A DNA stretch of 64,000 bases from Paraburkholderia adhaesiva (GTDB lineage Bacteria; Pseudomonadota; Gammaproteobacteria; Burkholderiales; Burkholderiaceae), in the NCBI RefSeq assembly GCF_021390575.1, contig NZ_JAJEJQ010000003.1:124001-188000 (forward strand), read 5' to 3'. The notes beneath the pieces were generated by a model. It worked only from the letters and a program-made list of their open reading frames with translations, ran no database searches and was not told the origin of the DNA. This document shows, piece after piece, positions 35,387 to 45,869 of this stretch. Numbering within the stretch: position 1 is the stretch's first letter; each line of letters starts with the position of its first letter. The translations under genes and the position numbers were made by a program.

Positions 35387-37972
35387 ATGCTTGAAAACTT
35401 TCGTGATCACGTGGCCGCCCGCGCCGCGCTCGGTATTCCCCCCCTGCCGTTGACGGCTCAGCAGACCGCCGAACTGGTCGAACTGCTGACGAATCCGCCC
35501 GCTGGCGAAGAGCAGACCCTCGTCGATCTGATCACCAACCGCGTGCCGGCTGGCGTCGACGAAGCCGCCCGCGTGAAGGCTGGCTTCCTCGCCGCCGTGG
35601 CCAAGGGCCAGACCGCCTGCGCACTGATCTCGCGCGCACGCGCCACCGAACTGCTCGGCACGATGCTGGGCGGCTACAACATCCAGCCGCTGATCGAGCT
35701 GCTGTCCGACGCCGAAGTCGGCACCGTTGCCGCTGACGCGCTGAAGAAAACCCTGCTGATGTTCGACCAGTTCCACGACGTCAAGGAACTCGCCGACAAG
35801 GGCAACGCCAACGCAAAGGCCGTGCTGCAAAGCTGGGCCGACGCCGAATGGTTCACGAGCCGTCCGGAAGTGCCGCAAAGCCTGACCATCACCGTGTTCA
35901 AGGTGACGGGCGAAACCAACACCGACGACCTGTCGCCGGCCCCGGACGCCACGACGCGCCCGGACATCCCGATGCACGCACTGGCGATGCTGAAGAACGC
36001 GCGTCCCGGCATCACGCCGGAAGAAGACGGCAAGCGCGGCCCGGTCAAGTTCATCGAATCGCTGAAGGAAAAGGGTCACCTGGTCGCCTACGTCGGCGAC
36101 GTGGTCGGCACCGGCTCCTCGCGCAAGTCGGCTACCAACTCGGTGCTGTGGTTCACGGGTGAAGACATCCCCTACGTTCCGAACAAGCGCTTCGGTGGCG
36201 TGTGCCTCGGCGGCAAGATCGCCCCGATCTTCTACAACACGATGGAAGACGCCGGCGCCCTGCCGATCGAACTCGACGTGTCGAAGATGGAAATGGGCGA
36301 CGTGGTCGAACTGCGCCCGTACGACGGCAAGGCACTGAAGAACGGCGAAGTGATCGCCGATTTCCAGGTCAAGTCCGACGTGCTGTTCGACGAAGTGCGC
36401 GCCGGTGGCCGCATTCCCCTGATCATCGGCCGTGGCCTGACCGCCAAGGCGCGTGAAGCGCTGGGTCTGGCTCCGTCGACGCTGTTCCGCCATCCGCATC
36501 AGCCGGTCGACAGCGGCAAGGGCTTCTCGCTGGCCCAGAAGATGGTCGGCCGCGCCTGCGGTCTGCCGGAAGGCCAGGGCGTCCGTCCGGGCACCTACTG
36601 CGAACCGAAGATGACCTCGGTCGGCTCGCAGGACACCACGGGCCCGATGACCCGCGACGAACTCAAGGACCTGGCGTGCCTCGGCTTCTCGGCCGACCTC
36701 GTCATGCAGTCGTTCTGCCACACGGCCGCTTATCCGAAGCCCGTGGACGTGAAGACGCACCAGACCCTGCCGAACTTCATCAGCACGCGTGGCGGCATCG
36801 CGCTGCGCCCGGGCGACGGCGTGATCCACTCGTGGCTGAACCGCATGCTGCTGCCCGACACCGTCGGCACCGGCGGCGACTCGCACACCCGCTTCCCGAT
36901 CGGCATCAGCTTCCCGGCAGGTTCGGGTCTGGTCGCGTTCGCGGCCGCCACCGGCACGATGCCGCTGGACATGCCGGAATCGGTGCTGGTCCGCTTCAAG
37001 GGCAAGATGCAACCGGGCGTGACGCTGCGTGACCTCGTCAACGCGATCCCGCTGTACGCGATCAAGCAAGGCACGCTGACGGTTGCCAAGCAAGGCAAGA
37101 AGAACATCTTCTCGGGCCGCATTCTCGAAATCGAAGGCCTGCCCGATCTGAAGGTCGAGCAAGCGTTCGAACTGTCGGATGCATCCGCAGAGCGTTCGGC
37201 CGCCGGTTGCACGGTTCACCTGAACAAGGAACCGATCATCGAATACCTCAACAGCAACATCACGCTGCTGAAGTGGATGATCGCCCAGGGCTACCAGGAC
37301 CCGCGCAGCCTGCAGCGCCGCATCAAGGCGATGGAGCAGTGGCTGGCCGACCCGCAACTGCTGTCGCCGGATGCCGACGCCGATTACGCAGCCGTCATCG
37401 AAATCGACCTCGCCGACATTCACGAGCCGATCGTTGCTTGCCCGAACGATCCGGACGACGTGAAGACGCTGTCTGATGTCGCTGGCGCCAAGATCGACGA
37501 AGTGTTCATCGGCTCGTGCATGACCAACATCGGTCACTTCCGTGCCGCGTCGAAGCTGCTCGAAGGCAAGCGCGACATCCCGGTCAAGCTGTGGGTCGCC
37601 CCGCCGACCAAGATGGACCAGAAGCAGCTGACGGAAGAAGGCCACTACGGCGTCTTCGGCACGGCCGGTGCCCGCACCGAAATGCCGGGCTGCTCGCTGT
37701 GCATGGGCAACCAGGCGCAGGTGCGTGAAGGCGCGACGGTCATGTCGACGTCGACTCGCAACTTCCCGAACCGCCTCGGCAAGAACACGAACGTGTATCT
37801 CGGGTCGGCGGAACTGGCGGCAATCTGCTCGCGTCTGGGCAAGATCCCGACCAAGGCCGAGTACATGGCCGACATCGGCGTGCTCAACGCCAGCAGCGAC
37901 AAGATCTACCAGTACATGAACTTCGACCAGATCGAAGACTTCAAGGAAGTGGCGGATACGGTCGCGATGTAA
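35387..37972 (+). CDS. acnB: Bifunctional aconitate hydratase 2 / 2-methylisocitrate dehydratase
   Basis: 861 residues, the usual AcnB length and its reversed domain order: N-terminal HEAT-like domain, swivelling domain, then the catalytic domains. [4Fe-4S] ligands are visible in [10 protein letters not shown] and GCSLCMGNQ near the C-terminus, with an earlier Cys in [10 protein letters not shown]. It interconverts citrate and isocitrate in the TCA cycle. It is monocistronic, with its own promoter and a strong terminator. Confidence 0.98.
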   Translation: MLENFRDHVAARAALGIPPLPLTAQQTAELVELLTNPPAGEEQTLVDLITNRVPAGVDEAARVKAGFLAAVAKGQTACALISRARATELLGTMLGGYNIQPLIELLSDAEVGTVAADALKKTLLMFDQFHDVKELADKGNANAKAVLQSWADAEWFTSRPEVPQSLTITVFKVTGETNTDDLSPAPDATTRPDIPMHALAMLKNARPGITPEEDGKRGPVKFIESLKEKGHLVAYVGDVVGTGSSRKSATNSVLWFTGEDIPYVPNKRFGGVCLGGKIAPIFYNTMEDAGALPIELDVSKMEMGDVVELRPYDGKALKNGEVIADFQVKSDVLFDEVRAGGRIPLIIGRGLTAKAREALGLAPSTLFRHPHQPVDSGKGFSLAQKMVGRACGLPEGQGVRPGTYCEPKMTSVGSQDTTGPMTRDELKDLACLGFSADLVMQSFCHTAAYPKPVDVKTHQTLPNFISTRGGIALRPGDGVIHSWLNRMLLPDTVGTGGDSHTRFPIGISFPAGSGLVAFAAATGTMPLDMPESVLVRFKGKMQPGVTLRDLVNAIPLYAIKQGTLTVAKQGKKNIFSGRILEIEGLPDLKVEQAFELSDASAERSAAGCTVHLNKEPIIEYLNSNITLLKWMIAQGYQDPRSLQRRIKAMEQWLADPQLLSPDADADYAAVIEIDLADIHEPIVACPNDPDDVKTLSDVAGAKIDEVFIGSCMTNIGHFRAASKLLEGKRDIPVKLWVAPPTKMDQKQLTEEGHYGVFGTAGARTEMPGCSLCMGNQAQVREGATVMSTSTRNFPNRLGKNTNVYLGSAELAAICSRLGKIPTKAEYMADIGVLNASSDKIYQYMNFDQIEDFKEVADTVAM

Positions 37973-38022
37973 AAGTGCTGTCCGGCTGCGGCGTGTTGTT
38001 TGCGTCGTAGCTAGCGAGACGC

Positions 38023-38064
38023 AATGGCGCCCCAGGCTGAAGGCCTGCGGCGCCATTTTTATTT
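38023..38064 (+). terminator. Intrinsic terminator of acnB
   Basis: Outer 9-bp stem (38023-38031 with 38049-38057) enclosing a second 5-bp stem (38033-38037 with 38043-38047), followed by TTTTTATTT. Confidence 0.9.
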
Positions 38065-38621
38065 GGTGCGATGCTGGAGGGAGCCGCGAGCAGCCCTTCG
38101 ATAAGGATCGTCGCTGAATCGCTTCCTGTGCTTTCCCGTATTAGCCGGCTCGATGACGAACGTCGTGGCGTTGTGTCGATCGCCAGTGACTCGCCGGGAT
38201 CGGGCTCTGTCGTGGGTAGCCTCGCACAAGGAGTCGGGATTCGCTACAACGCTAGCGCCAGACAACGGAAGCGTGTCGATCTGGCCGGGAAAGAACGCCC
38301 GAGCGCCGTTTATCGCAATGCGAAGGCGATACCTGCTTTCTCAAACTCAATAGCGTGAGAAACGAATCGAGCCGGCGCTGCTTGACCGATACGAAAGCGC
38401 GCAGAGCAGACGACGCGCTCTGACAGACAAAGGTCAACAAAATTAACGCTAGCAGTCCGAAATCTGTTCTCGCTCACGGTCCTGAAGAATTGAATTCCAT
38501 CCGTTGCCCGTCAACAACGGCCCGGAGCAGCGGTATGTCTATAGTCGCCCTGCCTCGGCAAAAGAAGTACTTCCCATATTTCAATCGGCGGATAGTTGGC
38601 CGATTCAGGCCGGGGAAAGGA
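38065..38621. other. Intergenic region between acnB terminator and porin
   Basis: 557 bp with no frame that looks coding. It should contain the porin promoter, but no convincing -35/-10 pair was identified. Confidence 0.4.
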
Positions 38622-39785
38622 ATGAAGAACGTGAAGATCATTTTCAAGAAAGCCCTGGCCGCCATTGGCGTACTGGGCGTATTCAGCGCATCCGCGCATG
38701 CACAGAGCAGCGTCACCCTCTACGGTTCAATCGACGCCGGTATCCTGTACCTGAATAACGCGGGTGGCCACAGTCTGTGGCAACAGAGCGGCAGTGCACT
38801 GTCGAATACCTATTTCGGACTGCGCGGCGCAGAAGATCTGGGTGGCGGCACGAAGGCAATCTTCAGGCTGCAGTCGGCTTTCAACATCAACAATGGCGGA
38901 TTCGCCAGGAACGAGTCGCTATTCAACCGGCTGGCGTACGTCGGACTTCAGAGCGACACCTACGGCACATTAACCCTTGGCCGTCAGTTCGACTCAGTGG
39001 TCGACTACCTCTCTCCGCTTTCCCTCTCTGGAAGCGGAGCGGGAGTCAACGTGGCGGGGCATCCGCTGAACAATGACAATCTGGGCACCCAGCGCTCCAT
39101 CGCCAACGCTGTCAAGTTTGAGAGCGCGAACTACTCGGGCTTCCATTTTGGTGGTCTCTATGGGTTCAGCAATGACCCCGGCCAGTTCGCCAACGGACGC
39201 GCATGGAGTGTTGGCGCAGGATATTCGAATGGTCCGCTCAAGGTTGCCGCAGCCTATGACCAGTTAAACAATGATCCCGGTTCACTGAATTCTGCTGGTG
39301 CCGCAGCGGATGACGCGCTGCCCGCAGGTGTGCATCGCGTCTTCGGTGTAGGCGCAAAGTATGCCTTTGGCCCGGCGACGGTCGGCGTGCTCTGGACGCA
39401 CACGAAGCTCCAGCAAACACATTTCGCAGGCGTGGCGCTTCCACTGGACGCCCGCTTCGACAATGTCGAGCTGAACGGCATCTATAACCTCACGCCTGCA
39501 CTTGCCATGCTGGGTGCCTATACGTACACCTTCGGCAAGACGTCGGGCTCCGGCACGACGTCGAGCGATCCGAAATGGCATTCGGTCACGCTGGCGCTGG
39601 ACTACTCGCTCACCAAGCGCACTGATGTGTACCTCGCCGGGGTTTATCAGCACGCATCGGGCGACATGTACAACAACGAGCAGGGCTCCGCGATCAGCAA
39701 CACAACATCGATCGCGGGTATTCTGTCCCCGTCGACAACAGCAAATCAGGCTGGCGCTGCAGTCGGACTGCGTCACCGCTTCTGA
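38622..39785 (+). CDS. Gram-negative porin (Burkholderia OmpC/OpcP type)
   Basis: 387 residues. A Sec signal (FKKALAAIGVLGVFSASAHA) is followed by the classic mature start QSSVTLYGSIDAGILY. The middle holds porin motifs FGLRGAEDLGGG, LTLGRQFD and the C-terminus ends VGLRHRF, with the terminal Phe needed for outer-membrane assembly. It is a trimeric diffusion channel. The frame extends upstream to 38490, but only ATG 38622 or GTG 38631 place the signal peptide correctly. AAAGGA directly abuts the ATG, so GTG is possible. Confidence 0.94.
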   Translation: MKNVKIIFKKALAAIGVLGVFSASAHAQSSVTLYGSIDAGILYLNNAGGHSLWQQSGSALSNTYFGLRGAEDLGGGTKAIFRLQSAFNINNGGFARNESLFNRLAYVGLQSDTYGTLTLGRQFDSVVDYLSPLSLSGSGAGVNVAGHPLNNDNLGTQRSIANAVKFESANYSGFHFGGLYGFSNDPGQFANGRAWSVGAGYSNGPLKVAAAYDQLNNDPGSLNSAGAAADDALPAGVHRVFGVGAKYAFGPATVGVLWTHTKLQQTHFAGVALPLDARFDNVELNGIYNLTPALAMLGAYTYTFGKTSGSGTTSSDPKWHSVTLALDYSLTKRTDVYLAGVYQHASGDMYNNEQGSAISNTTSIAGILSPSTTANQAGAAVGLRHRF

Positions 39786-39859
39786 GCATAGCCTTGCGGC
39801 CTGGCGCCAGGCTGCAACCTTGAGACACGCGCCGTCCTTCCTCACGGAAAACGGCGTGT

Positions 39860-40190
39860 TTTTCATGGTCGACGCTACGGGTTCCGAAACGACTGGCACG
39901 AACGCGCGTGGTGTTGCCGCGGCAACGACGAGCTTGTGAGAACCTGGAAGATTGACTGCTACGCCGTCAGTCACCGCACCGGAAGGCGGCACTTCGTCAC
40001 GGCCGTCCTGTGTCGCTGGCGAGATGCATCTCTCGCGCTCCATCGGGTATTTCGTCATCCGCTTGCGAAACAGGTTGGCGTTGACCCCGTGCTCTTGCGC
40101 CAGGCGCGTCACCGACACGCCCGGGCGTAATGCAGCCTCGACCAATGCGCGTTTGCCTTTTTCGTTGTAGCGCCGACGGCCGCCCCTGCT
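39860..40190 (-). pseudogene. IS66-family orfA (TnpA) remnant
   Basis: On the minus strand a frame beginning after an in-frame TAA (40191-40193) reads RRRYNEKGKRALVEAALRPG, then VSVTRLAQEHGVNANLF and, after diverged sequence, FVPVV. These are the marks of IS66 TnpA. The expected N-terminus and the downstream TnpB/TnpC genes are missing, and the frame runs antisense into the porin gene. It is a decayed fragment. The exact left limit is uncertain. Confidence 0.7.
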
Positions 40191-40278
40191 TTATCGAACG
40201 ACTCTCAACTCCGCGTCTTCGTCGGCATAAGTGTCCACCTCAAACTGAACTGAACCCAAGAAGTTGGACTGTGAACGA

Positions 40279-41115
40279 CTATGCCTTCGCAAATTGAGCT
40301 CGGTACTCGACCGGGCTGAACCCCTGCAATTTGATCTTGATTCGGTCGTGATTGTAGTACTTGATGTAGCTCTCAATGCCAGTTCGTAACTCCTCGACGT
40401 CTCGGAACTCATTGAGATAGTAGAACTCCGACTTTAGCGTACCGAAGAAGCTCTCTATGGCAGCGTTGTCGAGGCAGTTTCCTCTGCGAGACATGCTCTG
40501 GGTAATTGCACGCTCTTCGAGGCGACGTCGATATTCTGGCATCCGATACTGCCAGCCTTGGTCGGAATGCAGGACTGGCTTATCACCGGATTGCAGCCGG
40601 TTGAACGCCTTCCCTAGCATTGCGCTCACCATATTGAACAAGGGACGTCTGGCAATCTCATACGACACGATTTCGCCGTTGTAGAGATCCATGATTGGCG
40701 ACAGATACAGCTTCTGACCGCCCACGTTGAACTCCGTGACGTCAGTCACCCACTTTTCGTTCGGACGTCTCGCCTCGAACCTGCGCTCGAGTACATTCGG
40801 CGCTACGTGGCCGAGCTGCCCTCTGTAGGCGCGATACTTCTTCGCCCGAACACAGGACTTCAACTGCAGCTGAACCATCAATCGTCGGACGGTCTTATGA
40901 TTGACCAAGTGCCCGTCTCGCCGGATGACGGCCGTGATCCGCCGATAGCCATACCGTCCCTTGTGTTGATCGAACAACATGCGAATCTTCACTTTTAGAT
41001 CAGCATACTTGTCGACCATCTGCAATGCCTTCTGCTGGTAGTAGAAAGTGCTGCGCGCAAGTCCCGCTACCTTCAGAAGGCCTGCAAGCGGATATTGTTG
41101 CCTTAGCTCAAGCAC
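40279..41115 (-). CDS. IS150-type transposase OrfB (DDE integrase core)
   Basis: 278 residues from the first ATG. The frame is open further upstream and is reached by a -1 shift from orfA. It has the HTH_21 region (GRYGYRRIT) and the rve integrase core with the acidic catalytic residues: WVTDVTEF (first D), LHSDQGWQY (second D) and NAAIESFFGTLKSE (E). It catalyses cut and strand transfer of the element ends. Confidence 0.95.
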   Translation of the reverse strand: MLELRQQYPLAGLLKVAGLARSTFYYQQKALQMVDKYADLKVKIRMLFDQHKGRYGYRRITAVIRRDGHLVNHKTVRRLMVQLQLKSCVRAKKYRAYRGQLGHVAPNVLERRFEARRPNEKWVTDVTEFNVGGQKLYLSPIMDLYNGEIVSYEIARRPLFNMVSAMLGKAFNRLQSGDKPVLHSDQGWQYRMPEYRRRLEERAITQSMSRRGNCLDNAAIESFFGTLKSEFYYLNEFRDVEELRTGIESYIKYYNHDRIKIKLQGFSPVEYRAQFAKA

Positions 41116-41645
41116 GATTTTCGTTCGCTCTCTCGCGCTGACCGCTCGCTCGCTTGAACCAAGGCCTTCAGCTTTTTTAGATATGCATTCTCCATACGGA
41201 GACGGTGCAGTTCGTCCAGCAATTCCTGGTGGCTTCTCGCATCACCGGCTTGTTGCGCTTTGTTTTGTAACGCAGCGTTCTTCGTCATCTTCCTGCGACG
41301 CCCCCTGGAACCCCACGACAGGGCTTCCGGTCCACCTTCGTTATATTGCTGCTCCCAGCGGCCAATGATGTTGAAACGTCGGATATTGAACAATGCGGCG
41401 GCCTGTCGATGCGACAGCCCCTCCTCACGCACTCGCTTCAATACCGAAAGCTTCAATTCGACGCCATAGAACTCCCGCTTCTTCTCGACAACACCGGCTT
41501 CACCGTGCGTGCGATAACCAGCGATCCATTGGCGTAGCGATGAAACGTCGACGTTGTGCCGCTGAGCGATAGCCTTCAGCCCGCCCTCGCCTGAACGGTA
41601 GTCTCTCACCGCAGCCAGCTTGGCTTGCTCCGTATATTTTCCCAT
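41103..41645 (-). CDS. IS150-type transposase OrfA (HTH protein)
   Basis: 180 residues with two helix-turn-helix regions (LKAIAQRHNVDVSSLRQWI and LSHRQAAALFNIRRFNIIGRW) and a leucine-zipper-like helix (ELHRLRMENAYLKKLKAL). It binds the ends of the element. The slippery sequence A-AAA-AAG lies near its 3' end (41172-41178). Slipping back one base enters the open orfB frame, yielding an OrfAB transposase. Confidence 0.93.
   Translation of the reverse strand: MGKYTEQAKLAAVRDYRSGEGGLKAIAQRHNVDVSSLRQWIAGYRTHGEAGVVEKKREFYGVELKLSVLKRVREEGLSHRQAAALFNIRRFNIIGRWEQQYNEGGPEALSWGSRGRRRKMTKNAALQNKAQQAGDARSHQELLDELHRLRMENAYLKKLKALVQASERSARESERKSCLS
41172..41178 (-). other. Programmed -1 frameshift site, IS150-type element
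   Basis: AAAAAAG on the minus strand in orfA codons CTA-AAA-AAG. A -1 slip gives GCT-GAA-GGC and stays open into orfB, as I checked codon by codon. Confidence 0.8.
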
Positions 41646-41796
41646 AAACCCCTCGGGTTGATGTCCAACCTTCGGGGTTCAGTTCAAAACGTAGGTGGAC
41701 ACTTGTGCTCCTCCCTCAGCGTCGCGTTGGGCAAACGTCGATAAAGGATCGGTTACGTTCAAACAGGCGCGGCATTGCACACGCGCCCGTACCATC

Positions 41797-43353
41797 TCAT
41801 CGCGTACGGAAAATCGAAATCGCGGTGGTCAACCGCCGCGCCTGGTCTTCAAGCGACGCAGCCGCAGCCGCAGACTGCTCAACCAGCGCAGCATTCTGCT
41901 GCGTAACCTGATCCATCTGCGAAACGGCGATATTCACCTGATCGATGCCGGTGCTCTGCTCCGACGCAGCCGTCGCGATTTCGCCCATGATGGCGCTCAC
42001 GCGCGCGATGGCATCGACGATTTCCTGCATCGTCGCGCCCGAACGCTCCACGAGCCCCGCGCCGGTTTGCACGCGCGCGGTCGAAGTCCCGATCAGCTCC
42101 TTGATCTCCTTGGCCGCCGCCGCGCTGCGCTGCGCGAGCGAACGCACCTCGCCCGCGACGACCGCGAAACCACGCCCTTCCTCGCCCGCGCGCGCCGCTT
42201 CCACGGCCGCGTTCAGTGCGAGGATGTTGGTCTGGAACGCGATGCCTTCGATCACGCCGACGATTTCGCCGATGCGCTGCGAGTCGCTGACGATGTTATG
42301 CATCGTGCCCACCACCTCGCGCGCGAGGTCGCCGCCCTGGCCCGCGAGCCCCGATGCGCCCTGCGCAAGCGAGCTGGCTTGCTGGACGTTGCCGGCGGTC
42401 TGCCGGACCGTCGACGTCAGTTGCTCGATGCTGGCCGCGGTCTCTTCGAGCGATGCGGCTTGCTGTTCGGTGCGTTGCGAAAGATCGGTGTTACCGGTCG
42501 CGATCTCGCTCACGCCCGTGTCGATCGACGCGACGCCATCACGCACCGTGCTGACCATCGTGATGAGCGCTTCCTGCATGCGCTGCAAGCCGCTCAGCAG
42601 CTTGCCCATCTCATTCTGGCTCGTCACGGCGATCGGCGTGGTGAGGTCGCCGCTCGCGATGCGGTGGAACTGCTCGACTGCGGTATCGACCGGATGAACG
42701 ATCGCGCGCATCAACGCGATGCGCGCAAACCATGCGAGCACCAGCGCACCCACGAGGCCAACGCCAACCGCCACGCAAACCACGGTGAAGCGTGCGTGCG
42801 CGTCGTCAAAACGCCGCGCGCCGTTAGCCAGCTCGCGCTTTTCGACTGCGACCATCGCCTGGTCATAACCAGCGTAGAGCGGCGGCAGCTTGTGCGCCTG
42901 CAGCTCCGAAAAAGTTGCGCGGTCACCGGTTTTGAGCGCGGCGAGCGCCGGATCGATACCCTGATGCAGGAACGAATCGCGCTTGTCCAGCATGTCCTTC
43001 AGGAGGCGCTGGTCCTCGTCGTCGCCCGTCACGATGGACCGGAAGTGGTCGAGGCGGTCGTTCGAGGTCTTGAGATACTGGTCGAAGCGTCCGAGCACGG
43101 CGTTCGCGCCCGGCTGGTCGCCGGCGTCCAGGAGCGAGGCATACGTTGCGAGCGCGAGGCGCATACGCAGGAGCTGACCCGCGCTGCCCTCCAGATCGGC
43201 GACGGCCGGTTCGTCGATCGTGTACATGGCCTGCAGCGACAAATCGCTTTGCCGGATAGACAGAAGTCCCACTGCGGCGCCGATCACCAGCACAACGCCA
43301 ATAAACGTGACCATCAAGGTAAGGCTTGTGCGAATCGACAGCTTGCTGAGCAT
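41797..43353 (-). CDS. Methyl-accepting chemotaxis protein
   Basis: 518 residues. One membrane helix (about 9-31), a periplasmic four-helix-bundle ligand domain of the Tar type (to about 185), a second helix (about 188-212), HAMP, and a cytoplasmic signalling rod. The hairpin tip [26 protein letters not shown] is unmistakable (tip residues about 370-395). There is no C-terminal NWETF-type pentapeptide; the protein ends ISIFRTR. The ligand is unknown. GGAG precedes the ATG. The IS150 element lies about 95 bp past its stop. Confidence 0.95.
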   Translation of the reverse strand: MLSKLSIRTSLTLMVTFIGVVLVIGAAVGLLSIRQSDLSLQAMYTIDEPAVADLEGSAGQLLRMRLALATYASLLDAGDQPGANAVLGRFDQYLKTSNDRLDHFRSIVTGDDEDQRLLKDMLDKRDSFLHQGIDPALAALKTGDRATFSELQAHKLPPLYAGYDQAMVAVEKRELANGARRFDDAHARFTVVCVAVGVGLVGALVLAWFARIALMRAIVHPVDTAVEQFHRIASGDLTTPIAVTSQNEMGKLLSGLQRMQEALITMVSTVRDGVASIDTGVSEIATGNTDLSQRTEQQAASLEETAASIEQLTSTVRQTAGNVQQASSLAQGASGLAGQGGDLAREVVGTMHNIVSDSQRIGEIVGVIEGIAFQTNILALNAAVEAARAGEEGRGFAVVAGEVRSLAQRSAAAAKEIKELIGTSTARVQTGAGLVERSGATMQEIVDAIARVSAIMGEIATAASEQSTGIDQVNIAVSQMDQVTQQNAALVEQSAAAAASLEDQARRLTTAISIFRTR

Positions 43354-43948
43354 TTAGATCTCCGGCGGGTCGCGCGCGGTTGACGCGCGCTTGACCACGG
43401 TTTCATCTGTTGGCGGGCGCGCGCGACGCCCGCGAATTACCGGACCCGTTTGTAGGTGTCCGTCTAGTGTCAACGGCAATGAGCGAAATAACTTTAGGCG
43501 CCATCGAATGCGACGGCATGTCGCATGCCTCGGCGCGTAGGCATCATCGGCGCTGGATTGACTCGGTACGGGTGGGCATCGGCTCGATCTGCCGGTGCAA
43601 GCTGAGCGGCTACGTCTGCGTGAACGGGATACGGAAAGGCAGGCCGGCGAGGCGGACGACCACAGGCACCGCCCACGCGAACTGGGCGCGTATTACCTTC
43701 GCGCGGCCTGGGAGAGTGGTTCGGGAAATTCGTGCCGAAGCGCAGTGGCCGTCAGCTGCCCGCGTGCAGATCGGGCAAGTCCGATCCGGTCAACCGGCTG
43801 TTCCAATGTGAAGCGCATCACGGCGTAATCGTCGCGGGCCACATCCGCGGCAGGGCAACCGTGGAATTACCCACCACCATTGATGAACCGCCATGGCGCT
43901 CACCGCTGCACTACCGGAAGCGGAAGCGGGCGCCATTAGCATCGCCTG
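43354..43948. other. Intergenic region with possible degraded coding sequence
   Basis: 595 bp without a convincing gene. Overlapping plus-strand frames (43479-43811 and 43595-43828) contain protein-like pieces such as RELGAYYLRAAWESG and RVGIIGAGLTRYG in different frames. This would fit a frameshifted relic, but neither piece could be assigned to a family. Confidence 0.3.
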
Positions 43949-44428
43949 CTACTTCTCTGCGGCAAACTCGAACACAGGCTCGCAACGAATGGGGAAGTTC
44001 AGCGAATTCGCCACGAAGCATTGCTCGTGGGCGGCATGGTGCAGCCGTTCGGCCAGATCGCGGTCGTCGCCGGTACGAATCGTGACGCGCGGACGCAAGA
44101 TGATTTCCGTAAACCGCCCCGCGTCCGGGCCATCCTGCATGGTGCCTTCGGCCTCGTCGACATACGCCACGACGCGAATGCCCGCCTCGGCGCACAGGTG
44201 CAGATACCACAGCTTGTGACACGCCGATGCCGACGCCACCAGCAAGTCCTCCGGATTCCAGCGTGCCGCGTCGCCGCGAAACGCCGGGTCCGACGAACCC
44301 GGAATGTCCGGCTTGGCGCCGGCACGAATGACGTGATCGCGGCCGTAGTCGCGGTATCCCGATGTGCCGCTGCCCTTGTTGCCCGTCCACTCCACCGTGA
44401 CGTGGTACTTGTGCTGACCGTGTGCCAT
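43949..44428 (-). CDS. OsmC family protein
   Basis: 159 residues with the OsmC/Ohr layout: N-terminal beta sheet, NPEDLLVASASACHKLWYL with the first redox-active Cys, and EQCFVANSLNFPIRCEPVF with further Cys. The arrangement fits the YhfA/SACOL1771-like OsmC branch better than Ohr. It probably detoxifies organic peroxides. ATG 44428 is preferred over the upstream limit at 44527 because GGGAA precedes it and the family begins there. It is divergent from yceH. Confidence 0.88.
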   Translation of the reverse strand: MAHGQHKYHVTVEWTGNKGSGTSGYRDYGRDHVIRAGAKPDIPGSSDPAFRGDAARWNPEDLLVASASACHKLWYLHLCAEAGIRVVAYVDEAEGTMQDGPDAGRFTEIILRPRVTIRTGDDRDLAERLHHAAHEQCFVANSLNFPIRCEPVFEFAAEK

Positions 44429-44621
44429 CGACGATTCCCATGAAAACGACGTGTTGAACGCGGACGGCGGGCCTGCGACGCTTGACGGCATACCGGTCCG
44501 GTCTGGAGGCGTCATTGTGACGGACATTCTTCAAACCTGTCACGATCGCAATGTTCGGTGCACGCGTTCGACGCGAGTATCATCGAGCCCCACGATCGAT
44601 CTCCCGAAGCCGAAACTCCTC

Positions 44622-45344
44622 ATGAATTCTCCTGCCGATAGTTCCTCGCCGCGCCCGATCCGGGCGCTCACGCAGCTTGAAGCGCGCATCGTCGGCGTAC
44701 TGATCGAGAAGCAGCATACGGTTCCGGATACGTACCCGCTTTCGCTGAACGCGCTGACGTCGGGCTGCAATCAGAAGACCGCGCGCACGCCGGTGATGAA
44801 CGTCACCGAAACCGAGGTGCTTGGCGCAATCGAGAGCCTCAAACATCTGAGTCTCGTATTCGAGGGCAGCAGCAGCCGTGTCCCGCGCTTCGAGCACAAC
44901 CTGAACCGGGTGCTCGGCATTCCGAGCCAGGCCGTTGCGCTGCTCACCGTGATCCTGCTGCGCGGCGCGCAGACCGCCGCGGAATTGCGGCTGAATTCCG
45001 CGCGACTGCATGGTTTCGCTGATGTTTCGTCGGTCGAGGCGTTCCTCAGCGAACTCGCCGGACGCGAACCGCCGCTCGTCGTGAAGCTGCCGCGCTCGCC
45101 GGGCGAGCGCGAAAATCGCTGGATGCATCTGTTGTGCGGCGAAGTGGATGTGAGCGTTGCAGCGGGCAATGCCGGGGAACGCGGTTACGAGAGCGCCCAG
45201 GATGGTGTTTCGCTTGCGCAATTCGAAACGCTGAAGAGCAAGCACGACCGTTTGAGTGATGAGGTGGTCCAGTTGCGCGCGCTGGTCGAGCGGATGGCGG
45301 CGGAGCTGGGGATTTCGCTTGATGGATCGTCGACGTCGGCCTGA
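44622..45344 (+). CDS. yceH: YceH family protein (DUF480, UPF0502)
   Basis: 240 residues covering two winged-helix domains of DUF480: LEARIVGVLIEKQHTVPDTYPLSLNALTSGCNQKT (given by its ends, about 18-52) and a second domain from QAVALLTVILLRGAQTAAEL. A C-terminal coiled stretch follows. Function is unknown, although the fold suggests DNA binding. ATG 44622 fits the family start; there is no strong ribosome site. Confidence 0.9.
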   Translation: MNSPADSSSPRPIRALTQLEARIVGVLIEKQHTVPDTYPLSLNALTSGCNQKTARTPVMNVTETEVLGAIESLKHLSLVFEGSSSRVPRFEHNLNRVLGIPSQAVALLTVILLRGAQTAAELRLNSARLHGFADVSSVEAFLSELAGREPPLVVKLPRSPGERENRWMHLLCGEVDVSVAAGNAGERGYESAQDGVSLAQFETLKSKHDRLSDEVVQLRALVERMAAELGISLDGSSTSA

Positions 45345-45561
45345 CGGTGGACGCCACGTCGTGCGGGCGAATGCGCTGCGCGTCACAGTTAGCCGCCGGC
45401 CTGACGGACCGGCGAGCGATGACCACTACCACGCGACGGGACTTCAGCCCGAACCATTTGGGTATCAAGCGGCCCCGCTAGCCCAACGTCACTGGGAAAG
45501 CGGAATTCCAGCGTGCGATCGCGCCCTGAATCGGCATGGCGTTTGCGGTTACACTTCTTCG

Positions 45562-45822
45562 ATGGACAAATGCCGTTACTGCGGAAAAGTTCGTGACGAA
45601 TGGGATTGTCACGGTCAGGCCTGCCGTACCGCCATCGCGCGGGCGTTGCAGCGCCATCGCAAGGGCCTGCCGATGCTCGCCAACGTGATCCGCAACGAAA
45701 TTCCCGCGCACGCCAGCACCAGCGAGGTCATCACTGTGCTGTCGCGTCAGCGCATGCGCGCGCGGCGCGGTAACGAAGCACGCCGCGAACGCAAGGAACT
45801 CGAAGGCACTGACACCGACTGA
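45562..45822 (+). CDS. Small Cys-rich basic protein, hypothetical
   Basis: 86 residues beginning MDKCRYCGKVRDEWDCHGQAC. Cys4, Cys7, Cys16 and Cys21 plus His17 could bind one zinc. The rest is helical and strongly basic (RQRMRARRGNEARRERKEL). There is no clear ribosome binding site, but codon use matches the neighbours. I do not recognise a named family. Confidence 0.6.
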   Translation: MDKCRYCGKVRDEWDCHGQACRTAIARALQRHRKGLPMLANVIRNEIPAHASTSEVITVLSRQRMRARRGNEARRERKELEGTDTD

Positions 45823-45869
45823 GCCCGCCGCCGACACCGCGATTGCGGCGCGCCTCCCAGTCCCCCCTC

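Larger units (their letters stand above)
40232..41701 (-). mobile_element. IS3-family insertion sequence, IS150 type, intact
   Basis: 1470 bp bounded by inverted repeats starting TGTCCACCT at both ends. The outer 44 bp align well, including the shared GAACTGAACCC block. It contains overlapping orfA and orfB on the minus strand joined by an A6G slippery site. The adjoining triplets are AAG on the left and CTT on the right, so there is no 3-bp direct target repeat; they are inverted copies instead. Both orfs are uninterrupted, so the element may still be active. Confidence 0.92.

Noticed and set aside
35300-38056. 918-residue minus-strand open frame antisense to acnB
   Set aside because: Mirror of acnB codon bias; no ribosome site and no motif.
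38071-38358. 95-residue plus-strand frame after the acnB terminator
   Set aside because: No ribosome site or protein-like pattern; overlapped by several other chance frames.
38490-38621. N-terminal extension of the porin frame
   Set aside because: It would put 44 non-signal residues before a complete Sec signal peptide; the porin begins at ATG 38622 or GTG 38631.
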